Shown: positions 27,450-36,416 of the stretch, one piece after another
Layout: each line of letters begins with the position of its first letter
Numbering within the stretch: the stretch's first letter is position 1
Source of the DNA: Frigidibacter sp. RF13
GTDB taxonomy: Bacteria > Pseudomonadota > Alphaproteobacteria > Rhodobacterales > Rhodobacteraceae
Direction of reading: 5' to 3'
DNA length: 64,000 nucleotides
Assembly (NCBI RefSeq): GCF_026626305.1
Contig: NZ_JAPNUE010000001.1
Location: 62,001-126,000 of the forward strand
Made by a program: the position numbers and the translations under genes
The notes under the pieces: generated by a model
The model's database searches: none
What the model was told of the DNA's origin: nothing
The model's input: only the letters and a program-made list of their open reading frames with translations

Positions 27450-28250
27450 TTGACCGTTGACGCCAATTCGACGATTGAAAGCGCCGCAGGCAGCGACCTG
27501 AACGACACGATCCGTATCGTTGATCTTCACAAGACTTTTGGCAACCTCGAAGTGCTGAAGGGCGTCTCGCTGACCGCGCGCAAGGGCGATGTGGTGGCGG
27601 TGATCGGTGGCTCCGGCTCGGGCAAGTCCACGATGCTGCGCTGCGTGAACTTCCTTGAAACGCCGACGGCGGGCGAGATTCATATCGGCGGCGAGAAGGT
27701 GATGATGCGCGCCGATGGCAGCCCGGCCGACCGGCGCCAGATCGAGCGGCTGCGCCAGAGCCTTGGTATGGTGTTTCAAAGCTTCAACCTCTGGACCCAC
27801 AAGACGGTCATGGAAAACCTGATCGAAGTGCCGGTCCATGTGTTGGGCGTGCCGAAGGCCGAGGCGGTCGATCGTGCGAAAGTCCTTCTCGCGCGGGTCG
27901 GGCTGTCGGACAAGGCTGAAGTCTATCCCGCCTTCATGTCAGGTGGCCAGCAGCAGCGGGCCGCCATCGCTCGCGCGCTCTGCATGGAGCCGCAGGCGAT
28001 GCTCTTTGACGAGCCCACCTCGGCGCTCGACCCGGAACTGGTCGGCGAGGTCCTAAACGTGATCCGCGGCCTTGCCGTAGAGGGCCGCACGATGATCCTC
28101 GTGACCCACGAGATGAAATTTGCCCGCGAAGTCGCGAGCCATGTCGTCTATCTTTACAACGGGCTGGTCGAAGAGGAAGGACCGCCCGAACAGCTCTTCG
28201 GGGCGCCAAAATCCGAGCGTCTCAGGCAATTTCTAAGGTCCGTGGGCTAA
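27450..28250 (+). CDS. Polar amino-acid ABC transporter ATP-binding protein
   Basis: The ATPase of a HisP/ArtP-type importer, 266 aa. It starts at TTG 27450, preceded by GGAGGAGG; no ATG in this frame lies near. Walker A is GGSGSGKST, the signature MSGGQQQRAAIARAL and Walker B AMLFDEPTSALDP, with HEMKFAREV following. It is the first gene of a four-gene transporter operon divergent from the arginine-degrading genes, so arginine or a related basic amino acid is the likely substrate. Confidence 0.9.
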   Translation: MTVDANSTIESAAGSDLNDTIRIVDLHKTFGNLEVLKGVSLTARKGDVVAVIGGSGSGKSTMLRCVNFLETPTAGEIHIGGEKVMMRADGSPADRRQIERLRQSLGMVFQSFNLWTHKTVMENLIEVPVHVLGVPKAEAVDRAKVLLARVGLSDKAEVYPAFMSGGQQQRAAIARALCMEPQAMLFDEPTSALDPELVGEVLNVIRGLAVEGRTMILVTHEMKFAREVASHVVYLYNGLVEEEGPPEQLFGAPKSERLRQFLRSVG

Positions 28251-28284
28251 CCCGGCGCATACACATCCAACTGAGAGGAAGAGA

Positions 28285-29055
28285 ATGAAGATCAAACTTG
28301 CAGCCCTGGCCGCGTCGCTTCTGTTCGGAACCGCCGCCTTCGCCGACCCGGTCAAGATCGGCATTGCCGCAGAACCCTATCCGCCCTTCGCCTCGCCCGA
28401 TGCTTCGGGCAACTGGGTCGGCTGGGAGGTCGACATCATCAACGCCGTCTGCAAGGCGGCCGAGATGGACTGCGCGATCACGCCTGTCGCGTGGGACGGG
28501 ATCATCCCCTCGCTCACCTCGGGTCAGATCGACGCGATCATGGCATCGATGTCGATCACCGCCGAGCGGATGGAAACCATCGACTTTTCCGACAAGTACT
28601 ACAACACGCCGACCGTAGTGATCGCCTCGAACGGATCGGACATCGCGCCGACCGCCGAGGGGCTTGCCGGCAAGGTCATCGGGGTCCAGGCCTCGACCGT
28701 GCATGAGGCCTATGTCGCCAAGTATTTCGCGCCGACTGCTGCCGAGGTGAAGGTCTATGCCACGCAGGACGAGGCGAACCAGGATCTGGTCGCCGGCCGG
28801 ATCGACGCGATCCAGGCGGATTCGATCGCGATGGATGCTTTCCTCGCGACCGAAGCCGGGGCGGCCTGCTGTGAATCGAAAGGCGCCGTCGCGGACGATC
28901 CCGAGATTCTCGGCCTCGGCGTCGGTGCGGGCATCCGCAAGGGCGAGGACGAACTGAAGGGCAAGATCAACGCGGGCATCGCCGCGATCATCGCCGACGG
29001 CACCTACGACGCCATCACCAAGAACTACTTCGCCTCTTCGATCTACGGCGACTGA
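28285..29055 (+). CDS. Amino-acid ABC transporter substrate-binding protein
   Basis: A 256-aa periplasmic binding protein (SBP_bac_3 type). The signal peptide MKIKLAALAASLLFGTAAFA ends at AFA/DPVKIG. The mature part shows PYPPFASPDASG, VGWEVDIINAVC, AWDGIIPSLTSGQID, the ligand-contact motif ASMSITAERM and IGVQASTVHEAY. A cysteine pair lies at CC in AACCESKG. It overlaps the first permease gene by one base. Ligand probably arginine, lysine or ornithine, by context. Confidence 0.9.
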   Translation: MKIKLAALAASLLFGTAAFADPVKIGIAAEPYPPFASPDASGNWVGWEVDIINAVCKAAEMDCAITPVAWDGIIPSLTSGQIDAIMASMSITAERMETIDFSDKYYNTPTVVIASNGSDIAPTAEGLAGKVIGVQASTVHEAYVAKYFAPTAAEVKVYATQDEANQDLVAGRIDAIQADSIAMDAFLATEAGAACCESKGAVADDPEILGLGVGAGIRKGEDELKGKINAGIAAIIADGTYDAITKNYFASSIYGD

Positions 29056-29792
29056 TGCTTGGTTTCGAGGCGTTCGGCGCCTCCACCCTGCCGCTTCTGG
29101 CCTATTCGCCCCCCGGTTGGGGGGCGACTCTGCTCGCTGGCCTGTGGAATTCCGTCCAGATCGCGGTCGGAGCTTTCGGGCTTGGTATCCTGATCGGGAT
29201 GGGCGGGGCCTTCGGCAAGCTCTATGGCGGGCCGGTCCTGAAGGATCTTCTGGCCATCTACACGACGGTGGTCCGGGCGGTGCCCGAACTTGTCCTCATC
29301 CTCATTCTATATTTCGCCGTGACCGATGCGGTGAACCAGATGCTGCTGAGTTTTGGCTATTCCCGCATCCAGATTTCCGGCGTCGCCGCCGGGATCGCGG
29401 TTCTCGGCGTCGTGCAGGGCGCCTATGCGACCGAAGTCTTGCGCGGAGCGATCCTGTCGGTGCCCTCGGGCCAGATCGAGGCGGCGCGGTCGATGGGCAT
29501 GCCACCCCTGCTTCTTGCACGCCGCATAACGCTGCCCCTGATGATGGCGGCGGCGGTGCCCGGGCTCGCAAACCTCTGGCTTGTCGCCACCAAGGACACC
29601 GCCCTTCTTGCAGTCGTGGGCTTTGCCGAGCTGACGCAAGCCACGCGGCAGGCGGCGGGCACGACAAAAGCCTTCTTTACCTTCTTCATGGCGGCGGGCG
29701 TGCTCTACCTCATACTCTCGCTCGTCTCGACGCTGATCTTTTCACGGATCGAACGTTGGGCGCGGCGCGGGCAGCGGACGATGGGGAGGTAG
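29055..29792 (+). CDS. Amino-acid ABC transporter permease (HisQ/ArtQ type)
   Basis: An inner-membrane permease of 245 aa with several hydrophobic segments. The EAA loop reads GQIEAARSMGMPPLLLARRITLP, the site that docks to the ATPase. The N-terminal part GWGATLLAGLWNSVQIAV is typical of the His/Glu/Gln/Arg permease family. Its ATG overlaps the stop of the binding-protein gene (TGATG). Confidence 0.9.
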   Translation: MLGFEAFGASTLPLLAYSPPGWGATLLAGLWNSVQIAVGAFGLGILIGMGGAFGKLYGGPVLKDLLAIYTTVVRAVPELVLILILYFAVTDAVNQMLLSFGYSRIQISGVAAGIAVLGVVQGAYATEVLRGAILSVPSGQIEAARSMGMPPLLLARRITLPLMMAAAVPGLANLWLVATKDTALLAVVGFAELTQATRQAAGTTKAFFTFFMAAGVLYLILSLVSTLIFSRIERWARRGQRTMGR

Positions 29793-29794
29793 CG

Positions 29795-30574
29795 ATGCTG
29801 AAGGAACTGATGATCCCGCGCCGCCTTGTGATGATCGCCATCGTGCTCGGTCTGGCGATCTGGTCTGCCTATGCGCTGCGCTGGGACTGGCTTGGCACTC
29901 CCAAATATCAGGCGCTGATCTGGACCGGCATCTGGAACACGTTCTGGATCCTGATCGTCACCATGGTGATCGGGATGGCGCTCGCCATTCCCCTGGGTCT
30001 CGCCCAGGCGGTCGGCCCCTGGTATCTCGCCGCCCCGGCCAGCATCTTCTGCAGCATCATCCGCGGCACACCGCTGCTCTTGCAGCTCTGGCTCCTTTAC
30101 TACGGCATCGGCACCTTCTTTCCTTCGATCCCCTGGATCCGGGATTCGAGCCTCTGGCCGATCCTGAGACAGGCCTGGCCCTATGCGGTGGTGGCCCTGT
30201 CGCTCTCCGTCGCGGGCTACGAGGGCGAGGTTATGCGCGGCGCCTTCAAGGGTGTGCCGCACGGGCAGTTGGAGGCGGCCAAGGCCATGGGCATGCCGCG
30301 CTTCACCATGTTCCGCCGCATCTGGTTGCCACAGGCCCTGCACCGGGTTCTGCCGACCCTGGGCGGCGAGACGGTGTTGCAGCTGAAGGCCACACCGCTC
30401 GTCGCAACCATCACCGTGATCGACATCTACGCCGTCGCAGGCCGCGTCCGTCAGGACACGTTCATCGTCTATGAACCGCTGCTCCTCTTGGCCGTCGTCT
30501 ATATGGCGATCACCGGGCTGATCGTGCTCTTGTTCCGCTGGTTCGAAAGCCGGTTCCCGAGCCGCGTGGCGTGA
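29795..30574 (+). CDS. Amino-acid ABC transporter permease (HisM/ArtM type)
   Basis: The second permease of the heterodimer, 259 aa. It starts at ATG 29795 after GGGAGGT, two bases past the first permease. It carries the family features LIWTGIWNTFWILIVTMVIG, IIRGTPLLLQLWLLYYG and the EAA loop GQLEAAKAMGMPRFTMFRRIWLP. It is the last gene of the operon; a strong hairpin lies downstream at 30663-30694. Confidence 0.9.
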   Translation: MLKELMIPRRLVMIAIVLGLAIWSAYALRWDWLGTPKYQALIWTGIWNTFWILIVTMVIGMALAIPLGLAQAVGPWYLAAPASIFCSIIRGTPLLLQLWLLYYGIGTFFPSIPWIRDSSLWPILRQAWPYAVVALSLSVAGYEGEVMRGAFKGVPHGQLEAAKAMGMPRFTMFRRIWLPQALHRVLPTLGGETVLQLKATPLVATITVIDIYAVAGRVRQDTFIVYEPLLLLAVVYMAITGLIVLLFRWFESRFPSRVA

Positions 30575-30662
30575 GGCGCGTGGGGGCTCACCCCGTCCGG
30601 CAAAGGCCCACCGGGACTTTGCTCGTCGCAGCGCACCCCCCCACACCCCCGGGGTATTCGCA

Positions 30663-30716
30663 CCAGAATGAAGGGGGGTTCCTTTTCATTCTGGCCCAAA
30701 AATCCCCGCCGGAGGC
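30663..30716. terminator. Hairpin plus CCTCCGGCGGGG element after transporter operon
   Basis: A 14-bp stem (CCAGAATGAAGGGG with CCTTTTCATTCTGG, two G.T pairs, GGTT loop) at 30663-30694. It is followed by a run of A and then CCCCGCCGGAGGC, so on the minus strand it reads GCCTCCGGCGGGGATTTTTGGGCCAGAATGAA. The same element recurs at 52920-52954. It is placed between the transporter operon and ilvD. Confidence 0.7.
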
Positions 30717-30795
30717 AAGAATCTTACTGCACAGGGTTTGACCTTCGGTCGCCAGAGTGCCATTTCGGGGCGGTCATCCATCCCGAGGTCATGCC

Positions 30796-32634
30796 ATGCC
30801 CGCCTATCGTTCCCGCACCTCCACCCACGGCCGCAACATGGCGGGCGCGCGGGGTCTCTGGCGCGCCACGGGCATGAAGGACGGCGACTTCGGCAAACCG
30901 ATCATCGCCATCGTCAACTCTTTCACCCAGTTCGTCCCCGGCCACGTCCATCTGAAGGACTTGGGCCAGCTTGTAGCGCGCGAGGTCGAGGCAGCGGGCG
31001 GCGTCGCCAAGGAGTTCAACACGATCGCCGTAGATGACGGCATCGCGATGGGCCATGACGGGATGCTCTATTCGCTGCCCTCGCGCGAACTGATCGCCGA
31101 CAGCGTCGAATATATGGTCAACGCCCATTGCGCCGACGCGATGGTCTGCATTTCGAACTGCGACAAGATCACCCCCGGCATGCTTATGGCCGCGATGCGG
31201 CTGAACATTCCCGCCGTTTTCGTTTCGGGCGGGCCGATGGAGGCGGGCAAGGTCGTTCTGAAGGGCAAGGAAGTGGCGCTCGACCTCGTCGATGCGATGG
31301 TGGCGGCCGCCGATGATGCTGTGAGCGACGAGGACGTGGCTAAGATCGAGCAGAACGCCTGCCCGACCTGCGGATCCTGCTCGGGCATGTTCACGGCAAA
31401 CTCGATGAACTGCCTGACCGAGGCGCTGGGGCTGTCGCTGCCCGGCAACGGCTCGACCCTCGCCACTCACGCCGACCGCAAGCGGCTGTTCGTGGAAGCC
31501 GGTCACCTGATCGTCGATGTCTGCAAACGCTATTACGAAGAGGAGGACGCCTCCGTCTTGCCGCGCAATATCGCGACGAAGCAGGCTTTCGAAAATGCGA
31601 TGGCGCTCGATATCGCCATGGGCGGGTCCACGAACACGGTACTTCACATCCTTGCCGCCGCCAGCGAGGGCGGCGTCGACTTCACGATGGAGGACATCGA
31701 CCGCCTCAGCCGCAAGGTGCCGGTCCTCTGCAAGGTCGCACCGGCCAAGCAGGACGTCCACATGGAAGACGTCCACCGCGCGGGGGGCATCATGGCGATC
31801 CTTGGCCAACTCGACGCGGCGGGGCTTCTGAACCGCGAGGTGCCGACAGTCCATGCTCGCTCGATCGGCGCCGCGATCGACCAGTGGGACATTTCCCGCA
31901 CCAACCAGGATTCGGTCCGGCATTTCTTCATGGCCGCACCGGGCGGCGTGCCCACGCAGACTGCCTTCAGCCAGTCGCGCCGCTGGGACGCGCTGGATCT
32001 TGACCGCGAGAAGGGCGTGATCCGCTCGGCCAAGACGCCGTTTTCCAAGGATGGCGGGCTCGCCGTCCTCTCCGGCAACCTCGCGCCCGAGGGCTGCATC
32101 GTGAAGACGGCGGGTGTGGACGAGTCGATCCTGATCTTCTCCGGTCCCGCGCGGGTTTTCGAAAGCCAGAATGCCGCTGTCGAGGCGATCCTGTCGAACC
32201 GCATCAAGGCGGGCGACGTGGTGGTGATCCGCTACGAAGGCCCGAAGGGCGGGCCGGGCATGCAGGAGATGCTCTATCCCACCTCCTACCTGAAGTCGAA
32301 AGGCCTCGGCAAAGCCTGCGCTTTGATCACCGACGGTCGCTTCTCGGGCGGGACATCGGGCCTTTCCATCGGCCATGTCAGCCCCGAGGCGGCCTCGGGC
32401 GGCCTGATCGGGCTGGTGGAAGAGGGCGACCGGATCGAGATCGACATCCCGGCGCGGAGCGTCACGCTGGCGGTTGCGGACGGCGAGCTTGCGCGGCGGC
32501 GCACCGAGCGCGACGCAAAGGGCTGGAAGCCGGAAAAGCCGCGCTCCCGCAAGGTCAGCCAGGCACTGAAGGCCTATGCGCTTTTCGCGACATCGGCGGC
32601 GACCGGCGCGGTGCGGCGCCTGCCAGACGAGTGA
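30796..32634 (+). CDS. ilvD: Dihydroxy-acid dehydratase
   Basis: Catalyses the third step of valine, leucine and isoleucine synthesis, dehydrating 2,3-dihydroxy-acids with an Fe-S cluster. The 612-aa protein matches the E. coli-type length. Cluster and Mg ligands are visible in [11 protein letters not shown] and [19 protein letters not shown], with [10 protein letters not shown] and [10 protein letters not shown] toward the C-terminus. ATG 30796 is preceded by GAGGT; an in-frame ATG at 30757 would add 13 residues with no homology-like character. It ends at an intrinsic terminator at 32642-32667. EDD at 52982 is its sugar-acid relative. Confidence 0.95.
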   Translation: MPAYRSRTSTHGRNMAGARGLWRATGMKDGDFGKPIIAIVNSFTQFVPGHVHLKDLGQLVAREVEAAGGVAKEFNTIAVDDGIAMGHDGMLYSLPSRELIADSVEYMVNAHCADAMVCISNCDKITPGMLMAAMRLNIPAVFVSGGPMEAGKVVLKGKEVALDLVDAMVAAADDAVSDEDVAKIEQNACPTCGSCSGMFTANSMNCLTEALGLSLPGNGSTLATHADRKRLFVEAGHLIVDVCKRYYEEEDASVLPRNIATKQAFENAMALDIAMGGSTNTVLHILAAASEGGVDFTMEDIDRLSRKVPVLCKVAPAKQDVHMEDVHRAGGIMAILGQLDAAGLLNREVPTVHARSIGAAIDQWDISRTNQDSVRHFFMAAPGGVPTQTAFSQSRRWDALDLDREKGVIRSAKTPFSKDGGLAVLSGNLAPEGCIVKTAGVDESILIFSGPARVFESQNAAVEAILSNRIKAGDVVVIRYEGPKGGPGMQEMLYPTSYLKSKGLGKACALITDGRFSGGTSGLSIGHVSPEAASGGLIGLVEEGDRIEIDIPARSVTLAVADGELARRRTERDAKGWKPEKPRSRKVSQALKAYALFATSAATGAVRRLPDE

Positions 32635-32641
32635 GACAAGG

Positions 32642-32667
32642 CCCGCGCCTCGGCGCGGGTTTTCTTT
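32642..32667 (+). terminator. Intrinsic terminator of ilvD
   Basis: Stem CCCGCGC-CTCG-GCGCGGG followed by TTTTCTTT, eight bases after the ilvD stop codon. A classic rho-independent structure. Confidence 0.85.
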
Positions 32668-32717
32668 CTGAGGTTTTATAAACGATTAACCATGCGAGCG
32701 GATCGCGAGGTGAGAGA

Positions 32718-33686
32718 ATGATCTACAGGCGCTGCGGAAGGTCCGGCCTTCAGCTTCCTGCCATCTCGCTCGGCCTATGGCAGGGATTCGGCGGCAGCGC
32801 CAGCCATGAAAGCGTAAGCGCAAGATGCCGCCGCGCCTTCGATCTGGGCATCACCCATTTCGACCTGGCCAACAATTACGGCCCACCGCCCGGATCGGCA
32901 GAGGCAAACTTCGGTGAAGTCTTGCGCCGCGACTTCCGCACGAATCGCGACGAGATCTTGATCTCGTCCAAGGCGGGCTATCACATGTGGGACGGCCCCT
33001 ATGGCTCCTTCGGCAGCCGCAAACACCTGATCGCGAGCTGTGATCAGAGCCTAGCGCGCCTCGGTCTCGACTATGTCGATATCTTTTATTCGCACCGGTT
33101 CGATCCCGACACGCCTTTGGAGGAAACCATGGGCGCGCTCGCCCATCTCGTGCAATCCGGCAAGGCGCTGTATGTCGGTCTCTCGAACTATCCCGTTGCC
33201 GCGGCGGTGCGCGGGGCCAAACTGCTCCAGTCAGAGGGAACGCCCTGCCTCATTCTCCAGCCCCGCTATTCGATCCTCGATCAGCAGGTGGAAAAGGAGG
33301 GGCTTTTCGTCGCGGCTGCCCAGAACGGCATTGGCACGATCTGCTATTCGCCGCTGTCGCAGGGCCTTCTGAGCGACCGATATTTATCCGGCGATCTCAC
33401 GGCAAGCCGCGCGTCGGCGACCGGTCGTCTGGCGGCCGGGATGGAGAATGAAGCGGGCATCGAGCGGCTGCGGGCACTTGCACAGATAGCAGAGGCGCGC
33501 GGCCAGACCCTTGCGCAGATGGCGCTTGCCTGGGTCCTGCGACGGCCGGAGGTGACATCGGCGCTTGTCGGGGCCTCGCGCCCTGAGCAGATCGAGCTTT
33601 CTGTCGGCGCGCTCAGTCGACTGGACTTCGGGGCGGACGAACTGGCCGCCATCGACCGCCTTGCCTTTCTTGCCGAGGACTGGTGA
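32718..33686 (+). CDS. Aldo/keto reductase, YghZ/L-glyceraldehyde 3-phosphate reductase-like
   Basis: An NADPH-dependent reductase of 322 aa. The AKR tetrad is visible: Asp in THFDLANNYG (with the Tyr), Lys in ILISSKAGY and His in IFYSHRFDPDTP. YNPxxSKxxR-type cofactor contacts appear as LVGASRPEQIE near the C-terminus. The run MIYRRCGRSGLQLPAISLGLWQGFGG matches the YghZ group. The substrate is unknown. It has its own promoter region after the ilvD terminator; the HpcH/HpaI aldolase follows 28 bases later, so the two may act on the same 2-oxo acid or aldehyde. Confidence 0.82.
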   Translation: MIYRRCGRSGLQLPAISLGLWQGFGGSASHESVSARCRRAFDLGITHFDLANNYGPPPGSAEANFGEVLRRDFRTNRDEILISSKAGYHMWDGPYGSFGSRKHLIASCDQSLARLGLDYVDIFYSHRFDPDTPLEETMGALAHLVQSGKALYVGLSNYPVAAAVRGAKLLQSEGTPCLILQPRYSILDQQVEKEGLFVAAAQNGIGTICYSPLSQGLLSDRYLSGDLTASRASATGRLAAGMENEAGIERLRALAQIAEARGQTLAQMALAWVLRRPEVTSALVGASRPEQIELSVGALSRLDFGADELAAIDRLAFLAEDW

Positions 33687-33714
33687 TCCTGCGACTGTCC
33701 AGCAGGAGAATGCC

Positions 33715-34476
33715 ATGCCCGCCCCGAAAAACCGTTTCAAGGAAGCGCTCGCTGCGGGAAGGCCGCAGATCGGCCTCTGGCTCGGGCTTGCCGATCCTTA
33801 TGTGGCGGGCCTGTGCGCCGGGGCGGGATTCGACTGGCTGGTGGTCGATGGTGAACATGCGCCGAACGATCTGCGGACCACGCTCGCGGCCCTGACGGCG
33901 ATCGGGGATCGTTCAAACGCGGTGGTGCGCCCGCCCATCGGCGAGATCTGGCTGATCAAGCAGCTGCTCGACATTGGCGCGCAGACGCTGCTGATCCCGA
34001 TGATCGAAAGCGTGGAAGAGGCACAGCGCATGGTCTCCGCCGTCCGCTATCCGCCGAAGGGGCGGCGCGGGGTCGGGGCCTTCGGTCGGGCGGCCGATTT
34101 TGGCCGGATCAGGGATTATGTCGCGACGGCCGACGCGGAAATCTGCCTGCTTCTGCAGGTCGAAAGCCGGGCGGGCCTTGCCGCCCTGCCTGGGATACTG
34201 GAACTAGAGGGCGTGGACGGCGTCTTCATCGGCCCGGCCGATCTGGCGGCTGACATGGGCTATCCCGGCGTGTCGGGTCAGCCCGAGGTCCTGTCGGCGA
34301 TCGAGGCGGCCATCACCGAGATTGTCGCCGCTGGCAAGGCCGCAGGCATCCTGACCTTCGATCGCGCTCTGGCTGAGCGCTATCTGGCACTCGGCGCGAC
34401 CTTCGTTGCCATCGGCACGGATGTGGGCACTCTGGCCAGCGGCGTCGCGGCCCTGCGCGCAAGTGTCGGTGCGTGA
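33715..34476 (+). CDS. HpcH/HpaI-family class II aldolase
   Basis: A metal-dependent aldolase of 253 aa of the 4-hydroxy-2-oxoheptanedioate aldolase group, which splits 2-oxo-4-hydroxy acids to pyruvate and an aldehyde. Seen: IGLWLGLADPY, the catalytic block WLVVDGEHAPND, PPIGEIWLIKQLLDIG, ESVEEAQRMVSAVRYPPKGRRG, the Mg-binding Glu in LLLQVESRAG and FIGPADLAADMGY. ATG 33715 follows AGCAGGAG. It sits after the aldo/keto reductase gene and before the AcuI-like gene. Confidence 0.87.
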   Translation: MPAPKNRFKEALAAGRPQIGLWLGLADPYVAGLCAGAGFDWLVVDGEHAPNDLRTTLAALTAIGDRSNAVVRPPIGEIWLIKQLLDIGAQTLLIPMIESVEEAQRMVSAVRYPPKGRRGVGAFGRAADFGRIRDYVATADAEICLLLQVESRAGLAALPGILELEGVDGVFIGPADLAADMGYPGVSGQPEVLSAIEAAITEIVAAGKAAGILTFDRALAERYLALGATFVAIGTDVGTLASGVAALRASVGA

Positions 34477-34489
34477 CTTGACCGTGGGT

Positions 34490-34505
34490 AAGCGCTTTCG
34501 CTAAG
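34490..34505. promoter_or_regulatory. Weak inverted repeat upstream of the AcuI-like gene
   Basis: TAAGCGCTTTCGCTAA, with arms AGCG/CGCT around CTTT, resembles a half-degenerate LacI-type site. It lies 25 bases before the AcuI-like start. Its short arms make this tentative. Confidence 0.3.
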
Positions 34506-34529
34506 CCGCCTTGAACAGGGAGGATCGAG

Positions 34530-35519
34530 ATGTTCAGGGCACTGGTGGTCGAGAAACTCGACAGCGGCGAGACACGCGCGGCGGTGCGCGAGATTGCGGA
34601 AGCCGATCTGCCGGACGGCGATGTCACCGTCCGGGTCGATCATTCGACCGTGAACTACAAGGACGGGCTCTGCCTCGGTTCGGGCGGCGGGCTCGTCCGC
34701 GCCTGGCCGCATGTGCCGGGTATCGATTTCGCCGGCGTTGTGGAGGACAGCGCCGATCCCCGCTATCGTCCGGGCGACCGGGTGGTCTTGACCGGATGGC
34801 GCGTCGGCGAGGTGCAGTGGGGCGGCTATGCCGAGAAGGCGCGCGTGAGGGCCGATTGGCTGGTGCCCTTGCCCGAAGGATTGACGACGCGGCAGGCGAT
34901 GGCGGTGGGGACCGCCGGGCTGACGGCAATGCTTGCCGTTCTGGCGCTCGAGGCGCATGGGCTGACGCTCGGCCAGGGGCCGGTTCTGGTCACCGGCGCG
35001 GCCGGGGGTGTGGGGTCGGTCGCGACCGCGATCCTTGCCCATCTCGGCCATGAGGTGGCGGCGGTAACTGGGCGGCCGGAGACGGAGGCCTATCTGCGGT
35101 CGCTGGGCGCGTCGCGGATCGTTCCGCGTGCGGATCTGGCCGAGACGATTAAACGCCCGCTCGAAAGCGAGACCTGGGCGGGTGCGGTGGATTCGGTTGG
35201 CGGTGCGATGCTGGCGCGCCTCCTCGGCCAGATGAAATACGGCGCATCGGTTGCATCAGTGGGGCTGGCGGGCGGCTCGGGACTGCCCGCGACCGTCATC
35301 CCGTTCATCCTGCGCGGGGTGAATCTTCTGGGGATCGATTCGGTGATGCAGCCCTACGCGCGCCGCGTCGAAGCCTGGAAGCGGATCGCGAGCGACCTGC
35401 CAATGGCAAAGCTCGAGGCGATGATCCAGCCGGCGGGACTTGGCGATCTGCCCGCGCTCGGCGAGGCGATCCTGAAAGGCCAGGTACAGGGCAGGGTGGT
35501 CGTCGACGTCCGTGCCTGA
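34530..35519 (+). CDS. acuI: Acrylyl-CoA reductase (AcuI/YhdH) family oxidoreductase
   Basis: A zinc-free medium-chain reductase of 329 aa that reduces acryloyl-CoA to propionyl-CoA with NADPH, detoxifying a reactive intermediate. Seen: HSTVNYKDGL, PHVPGIDFAGVV, VLTGWRVGEVQWGGYAEKA, the Rossmann motif VTGAAGGVGSVA and NLLGIDSVMQPYARR. Ribosome binding site AGGGAGGATCGAG precedes ATG 34530. Neighbouring genes do not include other DMSP or 3-hydroxypropionate genes, so its physiological source of acrylyl-CoA is unclear. Confidence 0.88.
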   Translation: MFRALVVEKLDSGETRAAVREIAEADLPDGDVTVRVDHSTVNYKDGLCLGSGGGLVRAWPHVPGIDFAGVVEDSADPRYRPGDRVVLTGWRVGEVQWGGYAEKARVRADWLVPLPEGLTTRQAMAVGTAGLTAMLAVLALEAHGLTLGQGPVLVTGAAGGVGSVATAILAHLGHEVAAVTGRPETEAYLRSLGASRIVPRADLAETIKRPLESETWAGAVDSVGGAMLARLLGQMKYGASVASVGLAGGSGLPATVIPFILRGVNLLGIDSVMQPYARRVEAWKRIASDLPMAKLEAMIQPAGLGDLPALGEAILKGQVQGRVVVDVRA

Positions 35520-35539
35520 GGCACGGCGCTTCGGTCCGG

Positions 35540-35620
35540 GCACTTCCTCGTGCACTTCGTTTCTCGTCGGTTTGGACGGCATACATGGCCCCGCCGCACG
35601 CGAGGAGTGCCCCAAAGGCT
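35540..35620. repeat. Dispersed palindromic intergenic element, copy 1
   Basis: GCACTTCGTTTCTCGTCGG at 35552-35570 is followed by a spacer and then CGAGGAGTGCCCC with CTTCGACGAGC. The same 19 bases occur inverted at 48994-49012, again next to a CGAGGAG and CGACGAG arm. It lies between the convergent acuI and lexA genes. Confidence 0.6.
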
Positions 35621-35636
35621 TCGACGAGCGCTACCG

Positions 35637-36323
35637 TCAGTAGCTGCGGATCAGGCCGACGAGGCGTCCCTGCACCTTCACATGGCCTTCGGGCAGGACC
35701 CGCGTCTCGTAGGCCGGGTTGGCCGCCTCGAGCGCGATCATGTTGCCGCGGCGGCGGAAGCGCTTCAGCGTCGCCTCATGCCCTTCGACAAGCGCCACGA
35801 CGATATCGCCATTCTCCGCCGTCGTCTGTTCGCGGATCACCACGACGTCGCCGTCATTGATCCCAGCCTCGATCATCGAATCGCCCTTCACTTCAAGGGC
35901 ATAATGGCTCGCCTTGGCCGAGAGCATCGAACCCGGCACCGCCACATGGTGTGAGACTTCCGAAATCGCCTCGATCGGCACGCCGGCCGCGATCCGGCCC
36001 ATGACCGGCAGATCGACTGCCCCAGCAGTCGACACCGGTGCTGCGCCCTTCGGCGGATCGACCCTGTCACCCTTGATCAGCCGCGGCTTGAAGCCGGGTT
36101 TGGTCATCGCCTCGGGTAGTTTCACAATCTCGATCGCGCGTGCCCGGTGGGCGAGGCGGCGGATGAAGCCGCGTTCTTCCAGAGCGGTGATCAGCCGATG
36201 GATGCCGGATTTCGAGCGCAGATCAAGTGCTTCCTTCATCTCGTCAAACGAGGGTGGAACCCCGTCCCGATCCATGCGCTTCTGGATGAAATCGAGAAGT
36301 TCCAATTGCTTGCGGGTCAGCAT
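35637..36323 (-). CDS. lexA: LexA repressor
   Basis: The SOS repressor, 228 aa. The N-terminal winged helix-turn-helix starts [14 protein letters not shown] and includes [17 protein letters not shown]. The autocleavage bond is the Ala113-Gly114 pair in RIAAGVP; catalytic Ser149 is in KGDSM and Lys187 in EATLKRF. Its promoter (36368-36396) carries a perfect alphaproteobacterial SOS box. The gene lies downstream of moeA and is convergent with acuI. Confidence 0.96.
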   Translation of the reverse strand: MLTRKQLELLDFIQKRMDRDGVPPSFDEMKEALDLRSKSGIHRLITALEERGFIRRLAHRARAIEIVKLPEAMTKPGFKPRLIKGDRVDPPKGAAPVSTAGAVDLPVMGRIAAGVPIEAISEVSHHVAVPGSMLSAKASHYALEVKGDSMIEAGINDGDVVVIREQTTAENGDIVVALVEGHEATLKRFRRRGNMIALEAANPAYETRVLPEGHVKVQGRLVGLIRSY

Positions 36324-36367
36324 GGTGCCTGTTTTTCCTCTCGCCGTTGCCCGAGGGTTCGACCCAT

Positions 36368-36396
36368 GTTCTACGCCTGTTCCCCTTTTGTGTCAA
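36368..36396 (-). promoter_or_regulatory. lexA promoter with SOS box
   Basis: On the minus strand TTGACA (36391-36396) and TAGAAC (36368-36373) are separated by 17 bases. The SOS box GAAC-aggcgta-GAAC (GTTC-N7-GTTC on the plus strand, 36368-36382) overlaps the -10 element. This is the alphaproteobacterial LexA operator, so lexA is autoregulated. Confidence 0.9.
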
Positions 36397-36416
36397 CGAC
36401 AGGTAAAGGGCGGCGC

